A program made the translations under genes and the position numbers. Under the pieces are notes generated by a model. The model was not told where the DNA came from, searched no databases, and worked only from the letters and a program-made list of their open reading frames with translations. From assembly GCA_035289125.1 (NCBI GenBank), contig DATDXW010000013.1:1-12177 (forward strand): 12,177 bases of DNA, written 5' to 3'. Below are positions 5,525 to 12,067 of the stretch, piece by piece. The stretch comes from JACQID01 sp035289125 (lineage in GTDB: Archaea; Aenigmatarchaeota; Aenigmatarchaeia; GW2011-AR5). The stretch's first letter is position 1, and each line of letters begins with the position of its first letter.

Positions 5525-5626
5525 AATACCGCCACATGCTGTATGACGCACAGCGGTGCGTCAAGTTGCTCGTGACAGGTGGTTTTCGGTGTGCAGATAA
5601 CATATAACACGGGGTGCGCCGGTATT
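5525..5626 (+). repeat. large structured repeat element, possible small RNA
   Basis: The outer stem AATACCG (5525-5531) pairs perfectly with CGGTATT (5620-5626). Inside it, CCAC (5532-5535) and CTGT (5539-5542) pair with ACAGGTGG near 5575-5582, and a strong hairpin GACGCAC (5545-5551)/GTGCGTC (5556-5562) has loop AGCG. It contains GCTGTATGACG, identical to the copy at 1669, and the right edge resembles 1711-1724. It lies in the gap between the 50-residue membrane protein and the ART-fold gene. It may be a mobile palindrome or a transcribed structured RNA. Confidence 0.6.
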
Positions 5627-5685
5627 GATTTACACGGCAAAGCTAAGAGATATAAAGCAGAGAATTATATACTGTACAATAGAAA

Positions 5686-5700
5686 TCTTTATATATAATT
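5686..5700 (+). promoter_or_regulatory. TATA-like box for the ART-fold gene
   Basis: CTTTATATATAATT is a strong archaeal TATA candidate about 35 bases upstream of the ATG at 5729. It would leave a leader of roughly 10-15 bases. The surrounding 60 bases are very AT-rich, so the exact box is uncertain. Confidence 0.45.
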
Positions 5701-5728
5701 ATTTGCTACATATAAGTGGTAATAAAAT

Positions 5729-6502
5729 ATGGTTCGTGGCGATACTCTAGCGAAAGCGGAAGAAGTTTATAAGAAGTTGTTGGAAGATTTTCCATGGAAA
5801 GATGGTCAGATAAAAAGACCTATTAGACTATTAACATCTTTGGAAGAAGAATTAAATTACTTCAAACTGCCTTGGGTAGAAAAAGAGGAAATAGCTGATG
5901 GGATTGAGTTTTGCATATCACATGAAGTGAAGAGAAGATTCGAATCATTACCGTCTGAACAGCCTATAGTATTTTATCATGGAACATTTCGCGATAATGT
6001 ACCTTCTATCTTGCAGCATGGTTTATTAAGTAAACCTCCTGCTAACGCTCACGGAGATTTCCATTTTTCTGGTGGAGGTGTATATGTAACACCTTCTTTT
6101 AGAACGGCGCAATATTTTGCAGGTTGCAAGGAACATACTGTTTTAACAACGAATGATGGGGCTGTTATAGAAGTTGTGTTACCAAAGAATAAAGTAATGG
6201 TGGGTTCTTACGGTATTCGTCTCGAAGCTGTAAGTACGGAAGATGTTGCCGATGTCAACGCTGTTTATTTATTTAGTGACGGAACATGGCAGAGATACAA
6301 AGTTAATGGAAAAAGACTTAACCCTCATGATAAATTTATAACTTCAATGCCATTAACCTTGGCGTATACCCCTCCTTCAGATTTTGATACAGCATTAGAA
6401 ATCCAATATGAAAGGCTTTATGGTGACTCTTTTCCAGTTGTTTATCAAAACCATTCTGCGCTTGTAGGCCGTTTAAACAGGATATTGAAATCTACTTCAT
6501 GA
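5729..6502 (+). CDS. ADP-ribosyltransferase-fold protein
   Basis: 257 residues. The middle carries an ADP-ribosyltransferase (ART) core: VFYHGT at 81-86 (NAD-binding His), an ILQHGLL segment at 94-100, then GGGVYVTPSFRTAQYFA (115-131) with the Tyr of the H-Y-E class, followed by AVIEVVLPKNKVMV. A third-motif acidic residue may be Glu166 or Glu171 before VADVNAVYLF. The N-terminal 75 residues are helical and charged. Relatives include KptA-like RNA 2'-phosphotransferases and ADP-ribosylating toxins or effectors. The exact branch cannot be set from sequence alone. The gene is clearly more AT-rich than its neighbours, with its own promoter and a repeat element upstream, so it is probably acquired. 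No antitoxin or macrodomain partner is adjacent. Confidence 0.75.
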   Translation: MVRGDTLAKAEEVYKKLLEDFPWKDGQIKRPIRLLTSLEEELNYFKLPWVEKEEIADGIEFCISHEVKRRFESLPSEQPIVFYHGTFRDNVPSILQHGLLSKPPANAHGDFHFSGGGVYVTPSFRTAQYFAGCKEHTVLTTNDGAVIEVVLPKNKVMVGSYGIRLEAVSTEDVADVNAVYLFSDGTWQRYKVNGKRLNPHDKFITSMPLTLAYTPPSDFDTALEIQYERLYGDSFPVVYQNHSALVGRLNRILKSTS

Positions 6503-6524
6503 ATTACTATAAATTATTTCCCGT

Positions 6525-8168
6525 CTATTCGTGCGCGAAGATGCAGTCAACGCTGCTTTTCTCTTTGTTCTCTATGCGCACGAACCCGAAGCGCTCGAAC
6601 TGGACGACCTGTCCTTTCTTCGCTTTGAGTATATTTCTCTCACCAACGCCTGTTATCGTGCCCGTGGCCGTGATGACGCGCACGGTAACGCTTTTTTCAG
6701 GCACCCAATGTATCTTCGGCGTGGGCTTGATGTCGTAACCTGTTACTTCAGCGGCGTCGGAAATCTTCACGTTGCAGAAATCCTTCAGCCGAACTTCCAA
6801 GTCCTTGTACTTGTCGAAGTCCTCCTTCTCGACGTAGATTTTGTTGCCTATGACTATCGTTCGCCGTGCCTCCTTTGCAGGATGTATTTTCGCGCTCACC
6901 GTTTTTTTCACGTTGCCTTTGAGCATTATCGGCTTCGGCTCGGACACGAAGAAAAATCGCGGCGCGGTCGCGTCCACCATCTTCCTGTTATACGCAGCCA
7001 GATTTTCCGTGGAGATGGTTATGTCGTTGGGCCGCGCGCCGACCTCCATCACTATCTTCCGCAGCGCCTCGGGAAGGAAACCGCGGCGGCGCAGGGAGCG
7101 CAGAGTGCCGACCTTCGGGTCGTCCCATCCCTGAATATCACCTTTTTCTATGCCCGCCCTTATCTCGCTTTTGCTTAACACCATATCCGACATCGAAAAC
7201 CTGCCCAAGATTATGACTTCAGGATACTTCCAACCCATGTGCTCGTACAGATAGCGCTGCTTCGCCTCGTTAGTGGAATGCTCCTGGCCTCGGAATATAT
7301 GGGTTATTTCCAGCAGATGGTCATCTATCGCAGAAGCGAAATTGTAGAGCGGCCATACATGGGCTTTCTTTAACGGGTGAATAGGATTGTCAACGATGCG
7401 CACGGCAGGCCAGTCACGCGTCGCCGGATTTTTGGCTTCAATGTCCGTCTTTATGCGCAGCACGGCCTCGCCTTCCTTGTACTTGTGCGAAAGCATGGCT
7501 TTCCAGCGCTTTGCATTCTCTTTCCTGTCCAGCGAACGGCAGGGGCAGGCTTTGCCCGAGTCGCGCGCGGTCTTCCACGCATCGCCGCACGTGCAGACGT
7601 ACGCGGCGTCCTTGGATATGAGATCCGCCGCGTGCTTGTAATAGATAGGCAACCGCGATGAGGAAATGACCTCCTTGTGGACTTTGATGCCAAGCCACTT
7701 CAGGTCTTCGCGAATCCACGAATAGAATCGCTTCTCCGGCACCTTTATTTTAGGGTCTGTATCATCGAAACGAAGGATGAACTTTCCGCCGTATTTCTTG
7801 GCATATTCGTCGCTGAGCAGGGCAGGGCGCGCGTTACCCAGATGCAGCGCTCCGTCCGGATTCGGGGCAAAGCGCACGATAAACCCTCTCCTATCCACGT
7901 CCAGTTCCGACAGCTCTTTCTTTTCTTCTTTCTTCTCCTCTTTCACGTAGCCGCCATCATCCAGTTCCTGCTGCTGTTTCCCGAGAGAAAGTGCATTCAC
8001 CTTATTCACTTCCTCCTCAACAAGAGAACGAAGCTCCTGTACGCGGGCGCGATGCTCGGGCTTGTCACCGAGTATTTTGCCAAGCACGCTGTTTTCCACT
8101 GCCACGCCGTCGTGTTCAACAGCGTTTGCAAGAGAATAGAGTCTCACAAGTGGGCGAATGTCTTCCAT
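6525..8168 (-). CDS. gltX: glutamyl-tRNA synthetase, archaeal type
   Basis: 547 residues, typical of archaeal GluRS. The helical N-terminal region (1-90) has a Lys/Glu-rich linker near 75-88. The class I catalytic core begins at PNPDGALHLGN (102-112; HLGN is the HIGH motif). Cys192, Cys194, Cys208 and Cys210 form a CxC...CxC zinc-binding knuckle. The KMSKS equivalent is LSKSEI (331-336). The C-terminal beta-barrel domain for anticodon binding starts near 390. The enzyme charges tRNA-Glu and, in archaea without GlnRS, also mischarges tRNA-Gln for later amidation. A TTAAAT box lies about 26 bases upstream of the ATG, suggesting a leaderless message. It is convergent with the ART-fold gene, 22 bases apart. 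Confidence 0.97.
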   Translation of the reverse strand: MEDIRPLVRLYSLANAVEHDGVAVENSVLGKILGDKPEHRARVQELRSLVEEEVNKVNALSLGKQQQELDDGGYVKEEKKEEKKELSELDVDRRGFIVRFAPNPDGALHLGNARPALLSDEYAKKYGGKFILRFDDTDPKIKVPEKRFYSWIREDLKWLGIKVHKEVISSSRLPIYYKHAADLISKDAAYVCTCGDAWKTARDSGKACPCRSLDRKENAKRWKAMLSHKYKEGEAVLRIKTDIEAKNPATRDWPAVRIVDNPIHPLKKAHVWPLYNFASAIDDHLLEITHIFRGQEHSTNEAKQRYLYEHMGWKYPEVIILGRFSMSDMVLSKSEIRAGIEKGDIQGWDDPKVGTLRSLRRRGFLPEALRKIVMEVGARPNDITISTENLAAYNRKMVDATAPRFFFVSEPKPIMLKGNVKKTVSAKIHPAKEARRTIVIGNKIYVEKEDFDKYKDLEVRLKDFCNVKISDAAEVTGYDIKPTPKIHWVPEKSVTVRVITATGTITGVGERNILKAKKGQVVQFERFGFVRIENKEKSSVDCIFAHE

Positions 8169-8203
8169 GAAATAGTATATTATAGACGCAACAATTTAAG
8201 GTT

Positions 8204-8215
8204 TGGAATATTCCA
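8204..8215. promoter_or_regulatory. 12-bp perfect palindrome between divergent promoters
   Basis: TGGAATATTCCA lies between the TATA-like boxes of gltX (about 8191-8199, minus strand) and the YIP1-family gene (8223-8230, plus strand). A perfect palindrome in that position is what a dimeric regulator's operator looks like, but no regulator is linked to it here. Confidence 0.35.
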
Positions 8216-8252
8216 GAAAACCTATTTATACCGCACTGTTCAGTGAATATAA

Positions 8253-8810
8253 ATGAAAGCGCTGAAAGACGTCGTTCGTAAGGCGAAGTCTGTTATTACG
8301 GAACCGGACAGGTTTTTCGCTTCCGTGAAGAAGGAGAAGGGGTTGGCAGAGCCTGCTAAATTCTATGCTGTGGTTTCGGGCGTGCCGTTGCTCGTTTTGG
8401 CGGCACTGACAGTCGCTGGATTCTCGATAATGCCCATGATGGGGCTTGTGATGGGTGGTACAATGGTTACGGGCTTGGCCTTTGTATGGCTGCTCCAGAT
8501 TGTGGGACTGTTCTTCTCCGCTGGCATAACGCATATTGCCGTTAAGCTTCTCGGAGGGAAGAACAGTTACGCCGACACTTACAAGGCTATAGCCTATGGC
8601 TCGACGCCTGCCGCGTTACTCGGCATTATTCCTTACGTAGGCATCGTAGCGTCGGTTTACTCACTATATATTGACATAAAAGGCGTTTCGGCATTACAAA
8701 AGATGAGCGCGGCACGGTCTGCTATCGCTGTGCTTATACTGCCCCTGCTTGTGTTATTGCTTGCCGTCTTTGTCGCATCCAAATTGACAGGGACGGGAAT
8801 GTTCTACTGA
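8253..8810 (+). CDS. YIP1-family integral membrane protein
   Basis: 185 residues. The N-terminus (MKALKDVVRKAKSVITEPDRFFASVKKEKG) is the amphipathic, cytoplasmic opening typical of prokaryotic YIP1-family proteins (P.rff..v...). About five hydrophobic helices follow, near 38-58, 62-80, 82-99, 116-140 and 156-176. The segment between helices 3 and 4 (GGKNSYADTYKAIAYGSTP) matches the family's conserved YA...G..P pattern. Function in archaea is unknown. Eukaryotic Yip1 proteins act in vesicle traffic. TTTATA (8224-8229) sits about 26 bases before the ATG. It is divergent from gltX. Confidence 0.85.
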   Translation: MKALKDVVRKAKSVITEPDRFFASVKKEKGLAEPAKFYAVVSGVPLLVLAALTVAGFSIMPMMGLVMGGTMVTGLAFVWLLQIVGLFFSAGITHIAVKLLGGKNSYADTYKAIAYGSTPAALLGIIPYVGIVASVYSLYIDIKGVSALQKMSAARSAIAVLILPLLVLLLAVFVASKLTGTGMFY

Positions 8811-8844
8811 CGTGGATTAAATCCTCTTCTTTGCAACCCTTACT

Positions 8845-9447
8845 GTGAAATTCTTTCATAACAGCATAATACTGGATGTTCCGGACTCCGTTTACTACCC
8901 GGAAGAAGACTCGCTGCTGTTGACGGAATCGGTGAAGAACATGGCAACGCAGGGCGTGGCATGCCTTGACGTAGGATGCGGTTCCGGGCTAATAGCGGTA
9001 ACGATGGCAAAGAAGGGAGCAACCGTCACGGCATCGGATATCAGCAAAGAAGCGGTTAATGCCACCCGGAAAAACGCAAAGGCAAACGCCGTTTCTCTTA
9101 CGGCGACAGAATCTGATTTGTTCTCAAAAATAAGCGACAAATACGACCTGATAACCTTCAACCCGCCTTACCTGCCGGAAGGCGAAGGGGACGAATACTT
9201 GGGCGAAATAAAGCGCCATCTTGTCGGCGGGAAAACGGGACGGGAAGTAATCGGGCGGTTTCTCAAAGAGGCGAAGGCTCATCTGGCGACGCATGGAAGA
9301 ATACTCCTCATGATTTCCTCGCTTACCGGGGAGAATGAAACGATTGCACTATGCAGGAAATACGATTATACTGCCACTATTGCGGCGAGGAAGAAGATTG
9401 AGTGGGAGGAGCTTGTGGTTCTGGAAATCCTGCAGGACAATAAATAA
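8845..9447 (+). CDS. HemK2/Mtq2-like protein glutamine methyltransferase
   Basis: 200 residues, starting at GTG. The opening VYYPEEDSLLL is the conserved start of the HemK2/Mtq2 group. SAM-binding motif I is LDVGCGSG (41-48), an acidic ASDIS follows at 63-67, and the catalytic NPPY is at 106-109. Family members methylate the Gln of the GGQ loop in the translation termination factor (aRF1 in archaea). The short length with no N-terminal helical domain separates it from bacterial PrmC. A GATTAAATCC box about 26 bases upstream supports the GTG as a leaderless start. The start could differ by a few codons, but the visible family N-terminus leaves little room. Confidence 0.92.
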   Translation: MKFFHNSIILDVPDSVYYPEEDSLLLTESVKNMATQGVACLDVGCGSGLIAVTMAKKGATVTASDISKEAVNATRKNAKANAVSLTATESDLFSKISDKYDLITFNPPYLPEGEGDEYLGEIKRHLVGGKTGREVIGRFLKEAKAHLATHGRILLMISSLTGENETIALCRKYDYTATIAARKKIEWEELVVLEILQDNK

Positions 9448-9448
9448 T

Positions 9449-9539
9449 CCCGCCACACGGCGCGATGCCTTGTGGAAAGGGCTTCGCGCTTCATTGCGTG
9501 GGCGTTGTGAAAAGGATTTTCTGCGCACGGTTTGGCGGG
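9449..9539 (+). repeat. structured intergenic element, possible RNA
   Basis: CCCGCCA (9449-9455) pairs perfectly with TGGCGGG (9533-9539) across 77 bases. Inside are a 10-position hairpin with one T/T mismatch, GCGCGA-T-GCC (9460-9469) with GGC-T-TCGCGC (9480-9489), and a second hairpin GAAAA-GGA-TTTTC (9509-9521). The layout is a closed stem with two branches. It fills the gap between the methyltransferase and the convergent winged-helix gene. The right edge merges into the direct repeat shared with 14-37. Confidence 0.5.
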
Positions 9540-9559
9540 TTCGTCTTCGGCTTTTACTT
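9535..9559 (+). repeat. direct repeat, copy 2 (with 14-37)
   Basis: GCGGGTTCGTCTTCGG followed by CTTTTACTT. The first 16 bases are identical to 14-29, and the next 8 match after skipping one C. In this copy the repeat is non-coding and followed by T-rich sequence just past the stop of the convergent gene (9566). Confidence 0.6.
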
Positions 9560-9565
9560 ATTTTC

Positions 9566-9838
9566 TTAGTAAAAACTATTCCTTCCGTGCATCCTGTAGA
9601 AGAAATTGAGCGCCCGCTCGCCGTACGGAGTCACAACGAGTCCGCCGTCTGCGTCTGCTATCAGACCACTGCCTTTCAGAATATCGGGTCTGCCCTGTGT
9701 CAGGGCGGCAAAAAGTGCCATGTCCCTGACGCTCATGGGATTAGTAACATTTTTTATTCGCACGCATTCCAGCAATCTGGCGTCATCGGTTCCTATATGG
9801 TATTCGTACACGACTGTCTCGTACGGTGTATTGCTCAT
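9566..9838 (-). CDS. small winged-helix-like protein
   Basis: 90 residues from the ATG at 9838, which has GGTGAT 5 bases upstream. An in-frame ATG at 9850 would add four residues. The second half, ALFAALTQGRPDILKGSGLIADADGGLVVTPYGERALNFF, follows a winged helix-turn-helix layout: a recognition helix, then two short strands forming the wing, then a helix beginning after TPYGER, as in archaeal MarR/ArsR-like regulators. The N-terminal 30 residues are beta-rich (ETVVYEYHIGTDDARLLECVRI). No metal-binding cluster is seen. It is divergent from the DRG-like GTPase and appears to share its TATA region. It could regulate that promoter, which is an inference. Confidence 0.65.
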   Translation of the reverse strand: MSNTPYETVVYEYHIGTDDARLLECVRIKNVTNPMSVRDMALFAALTQGRPDILKGSGLIADADGGLVVTPYGERALNFFYRMHGRNSFY

Positions 9839-9865
9839 AATTATCACCATTATATAGTAATGAAT

Positions 9866-9877
9866 AATATATAAAGA
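9866..9877. promoter_or_regulatory. shared bidirectional TATA region
   Basis: AATATATAAAG reads as a TATA box on the plus strand for the GTPase and, as CTTTATATATT, on the minus strand for the winged-helix gene. Transcription starts would fall near 9897 on the plus strand and near 9846 on the minus strand. A second plus-strand candidate, TTTATG at 9899-9904, lies 28 bases before the preferred GTPase start. Confidence 0.45.
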
Positions 9878-9926
9878 TTTCTATGCCCGCAAAAGCGCAT
9901 TTATGCTTCACTCTTCAATTATTAAA

Positions 9927-10709
9927 ATGCCCGTAAACGCGCCCGTGGAATACTACAAAGCGGAGATGAAGTTCAAGGCTGCGAAAAGCAAAGAAGAAAA
10001 AATAGCGGCTCTAGAGGAAATGATAGCGCTACTTCCGAAGCATCATGGCAGTGAGAATGCACATGCTCAACTAAAATCACGCTTAGCGAAGCTGCGTAAG
10101 GAAGGAAAGAAAAAGGGCGCGGCGCGCGCCGGCATCCAAAAGGAAGGGGACGCGCAAGTCTGCTTAATCGGCTATACGAATTCCGGAAAGTCGTGGCTTC
10201 TTTCCAAACTTAGCGGCGCGGCAGTAGAAGTAGCGCCTTACGAATACACGACCACGAAGCCGGCGATAGGGATGATGGACTGGAAGGGCGTGAAGATACA
10301 GCTCATAGAGATACCGGCAACGTTCCAGCCGGCTTACGTGAGCATAGCAAGAACTGCCGACCTCGCCGTACTGCTTGGCGGTGCGGAAGAGAGGCGCGCG
10401 CTCGCCGAATACCTGAGGGAGAACTACGTGAAAACCAGGTCTGTAAGCGCGGACACTCGGCGGGAGAGCGCGGAAGCGATAAAAGAGCGGATATGGAAGT
10501 CGCTTGGCAGGATAGTCGTCTACACGAAAAAGACGGGAACGCCGATGTCGCTGCCCATTGGCGCAACGGTCAAGGAAGCGGCGAATAAGATTCACAAGGA
10601 TTTCGTGAAGAATTTCCGGTTTGCCCGCATATACCGGCGCGGCATGGCGAAGCAGGTGGGGCTGGATTATGCGCTGAACGACGGCGATGTGATAGAGATT
10701 TACGCATAG
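9927..10709 (+). CDS. reduced DRG-like GTPase with TGS domain
   Basis: 260 residues from the ATG at 9927, chosen because MPVNAPVEYYKAEMKF matches the opening I recall for archaeal relatives. An ATG at 9903 adds eight residues. Layout: helical region 10-60 ending KLRKEGKKKG, a G domain with P-loop GYTNSGKS (82-89), Thr residues at 108-110 (switch I), and a TGS domain at 196-260 (RIVVYTKKTG, GATVKEAANKIHKDF, ending NDGDVIEIYA). Full DRG proteins have about 360-370 residues. Here the switch II motif DLPG is EIPA, the glycine-rich loop after it is gone, and the NKxD guanine-specificity motif is absent. The segment is joined directly to VSAD...IWKSLG. It may bind nucleotide without normal GTP hydrolysis. 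Relatives bind ribosomes. Confidence 0.85.
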   Translation: MPVNAPVEYYKAEMKFKAAKSKEEKIAALEEMIALLPKHHGSENAHAQLKSRLAKLRKEGKKKGAARAGIQKEGDAQVCLIGYTNSGKSWLLSKLSGAAVEVAPYEYTTTKPAIGMMDWKGVKIQLIEIPATFQPAYVSIARTADLAVLLGGAEERRALAEYLRENYVKTRSVSADTRRESAEAIKERIWKSLGRIVVYTKKTGTPMSLPIGATVKEAANKIHKDFVKNFRFARIYRRGMAKQVGLDYALNDGDVIEIYA

Positions 10710-10743
10710 CCGCCTTTAAGTTTTTTCCGCATCAGAAATATGT

Positions 10744-11067
10744 ATGGAATCTTTCTCATGGAGAAGGGAGACAGACCATTATACAGCGGATGTTTTTACC
10801 CCAGAAGGAGAACAGGGATATCTTGATGCTTACTTTCCGCCGATTTCGGGAAAACAACCGGTATACATCCTGTCCCTCGGAGTGTGTAAAGACAAAGCAA
10901 GTTGTGATATTGCAGGCGTAACGTTTGAATCTGGTGTGGGCATAACGGATTCTTGGTGCATGGAAGCATTGCGTGGATATAGAAGCCTGTTGCAAGGACT
11001 CCCGGAGGATGTGCGAAAGGTATTCATGGGAATGCTGGAAGAAGAGCCTGCGCACGTTTCTTATTAA
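10744..11067 (+). CDS. orphan 107-residue protein
   Basis: I do not recognise this protein. It is 107 residues, soluble and acidic, with three Cys residues (about 48, 54 and 72) and aromatic-rich segments (SFSWRRETDHYTADVF, GYLDAYFPP). Alternating strands are likely over 10-65 and a helical C-terminus over 70-103 (ALRGYRSLLQGLPEDVRKVFMGMLEEEP). TTTAAG at 10714-10719 lies about 27 bases before the ATG, the spacing used elsewhere here. The same-strand gap to the GTPase is 34 bases, so read-through from it is possible. Confidence 0.65.
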   Translation: MESFSWRRETDHYTADVFTPEGEQGYLDAYFPPISGKQPVYILSLGVCKDKASCDIAGVTFESGVGITDSWCMEALRGYRSLLQGLPEDVRKVFMGMLEEEPAHVSY

Positions 11068-11091
11068 TTATTGGCATCACATATAATTGGC

Positions 11092-11409
11092 ATGCCGTTT
11101 GAAGAAATCATAGCAGGCTTCAACACCGTCCAGCTGGCGGCACTGCTGGCGGCGTTCATAATATTCATCTACATCGTCAAGCAGGCGGTGCAGACCGTGA
11201 TAAACACGGCGATGGTGGCGGCGATATCCGCGCTCTTTCCGTTCGCCGCGAACTACGCGGGAATAAGCGTTCCCACGGACATTAACGGGATTCTGTTTTT
11301 TACCGCAGCGGGCGTGGGGCTCTATCTGCTCTACATAGTAGCCCGCATTGTATACAGTGCTTTGCGCATAGCCGGAAAAGTAGGGAGAATATTCGTGCCT
11401 TCGCGATAA
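11092..11409 (+). CDS. small integral membrane protein
   Basis: 105 residues from the ATG at 11092. An upstream TTG at 11071 would add seven residues, but TATTAATTATT lies about 26 bases before the ATG and fits a leaderless start there. The protein begins MPFEEIIAGF. Hydrophobic helices span about 12-33, 36-58 and 66-90, followed by a basic C-terminal tail (AGKVGRIFVPSR). Residues between the helices include PFAANYAGISVPTDING. No catalytic or metal-binding pattern is visible. It ends 1 base from the convergent anchored protein. Confidence 0.7.
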   Translation: MPFEEIIAGFNTVQLAALLAAFIIFIYIVKQAVQTVINTAMVAAISALFPFAANYAGISVPTDINGILFFTAAGVGLYLLYIVARIVYSALRIAGKVGRIFVPSR

Positions 11410-11410
11410 C

Positions 11411-12016
11411 TTATTCGGTGGCGATTATTCCCGCTTTCGGCAGCTCTATCCGCTTCGCGAAGCCCGACATCACAAAGCCGTTCTGGAGCGTTATGTCGCC
11501 AACCGGCGAAATAAGCTTCACCGTATCATTAACCAGTTTTATCTCCGTGCCCTTCACGACTATAGAACCGTCTATTTCCGATACCAGAAACGGCAGGGAA
11601 ACGTTTGCTGCATAGAGACGGGTAAAGCTCACTGTTCCCTTAACAGGAGCGCTGTCGTATGTAATGGATGCGCCGTCCGCTTCCAGTGTGCGCACGGTGC
11701 CGTCCAACGATGCGTCGTTGCCATGGGCAGACACGGTGCCGCGAAAGCCAAGAAGCGTGACGTTTGAAGCGGAAAGCGCGCCGCCAGCTACGACTAAAGA
11801 CGTGCTTTCCGGCGCTATCTCAATCCGCGAATTGGCGGCGGTGAATGTCATGTTGCCGTAAGATGATGCAACAAGCGTAAAGCTTGCGTTGGGCGGGCCG
11901 GGACTGACAAAAGAATAATAATAGCCGAAGAATGCGGAAACTTCGGGCGTTCTCGCCACCAGAACCAGCGCTGCCGCGAGAATTATCGCCAGCGTGACGA
12001 GCATTTTCCACTGCAT
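11411..12016 (-). CDS. membrane-anchored extracellular beta-rich protein
   Basis: 201 residues. An N-terminal signal-anchor helix covers about 5-21 (MLVTLAIILAAALVLVA), preceded by Lys4. The rest is predicted outside the cell: repeated short strands with Ser, Thr, Val and Gly, of the type seen in beta-solenoid or stacked-strand proteins, repeating roughly every 18-22 residues from 45 to 185. Five N-X-S/T sequons (Asn43, 55, 85, 138, 163) fit archaeal AglB N-glycosylation. It has no Cys. A TATA-like box about 26 bases upstream (12037-12046) is shared with the divergent gene at the right edge. Role unknown; cell-envelope work is inferred from location only. Confidence 0.75.
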   Translation of the reverse strand: MQWKMLVTLAIILAAALVLVARTPEVSAFFGYYYSFVSPGPPNASFTLVASSYGNMTFTAANSRIEIAPESTSLVVAGGALSASNVTLLGFRGTVSAHGNDASLDGTVRTLEADGASITYDSAPVKGTVSFTRLYAANVSLPFLVSEIDGSIVVKGTEIKLVNDTVKLISPVGDITLQNGFVMSGFAKRIELPKAGIIATE

Positions 12017-12036
12017 GAAGTTATTTAAGTCGCTGG

Positions 12037-12046
12037 AATTAAAAGG
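12037..12046. promoter_or_regulatory. shared bidirectional TATA element
   Basis: AATTAAAAGG (CCTTTTAATT on the minus strand) is centred about 25 bases from the minus-strand ATG at 12016 and about 27 bases from the plus-strand ATG at 12068. One element therefore has the correct leaderless spacing for both divergent genes. Confidence 0.5.
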
Positions 12047-12067
12047 ATTTGTTGAAGGCGTTTTTGT

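Noticed and set aside
5525..5626. tRNA or CRISPR repeat interpretation
   Set aside because: There is no cloverleaf with TTCRANN and anticodon arms, and no regularly spaced direct repeats with unique spacers.
6531..7178. Plus-strand open frame antisense to gltX
   Set aside because: Its composition is a mirror of the gltX codons and shows no domain. GltX on the minus strand is certain.
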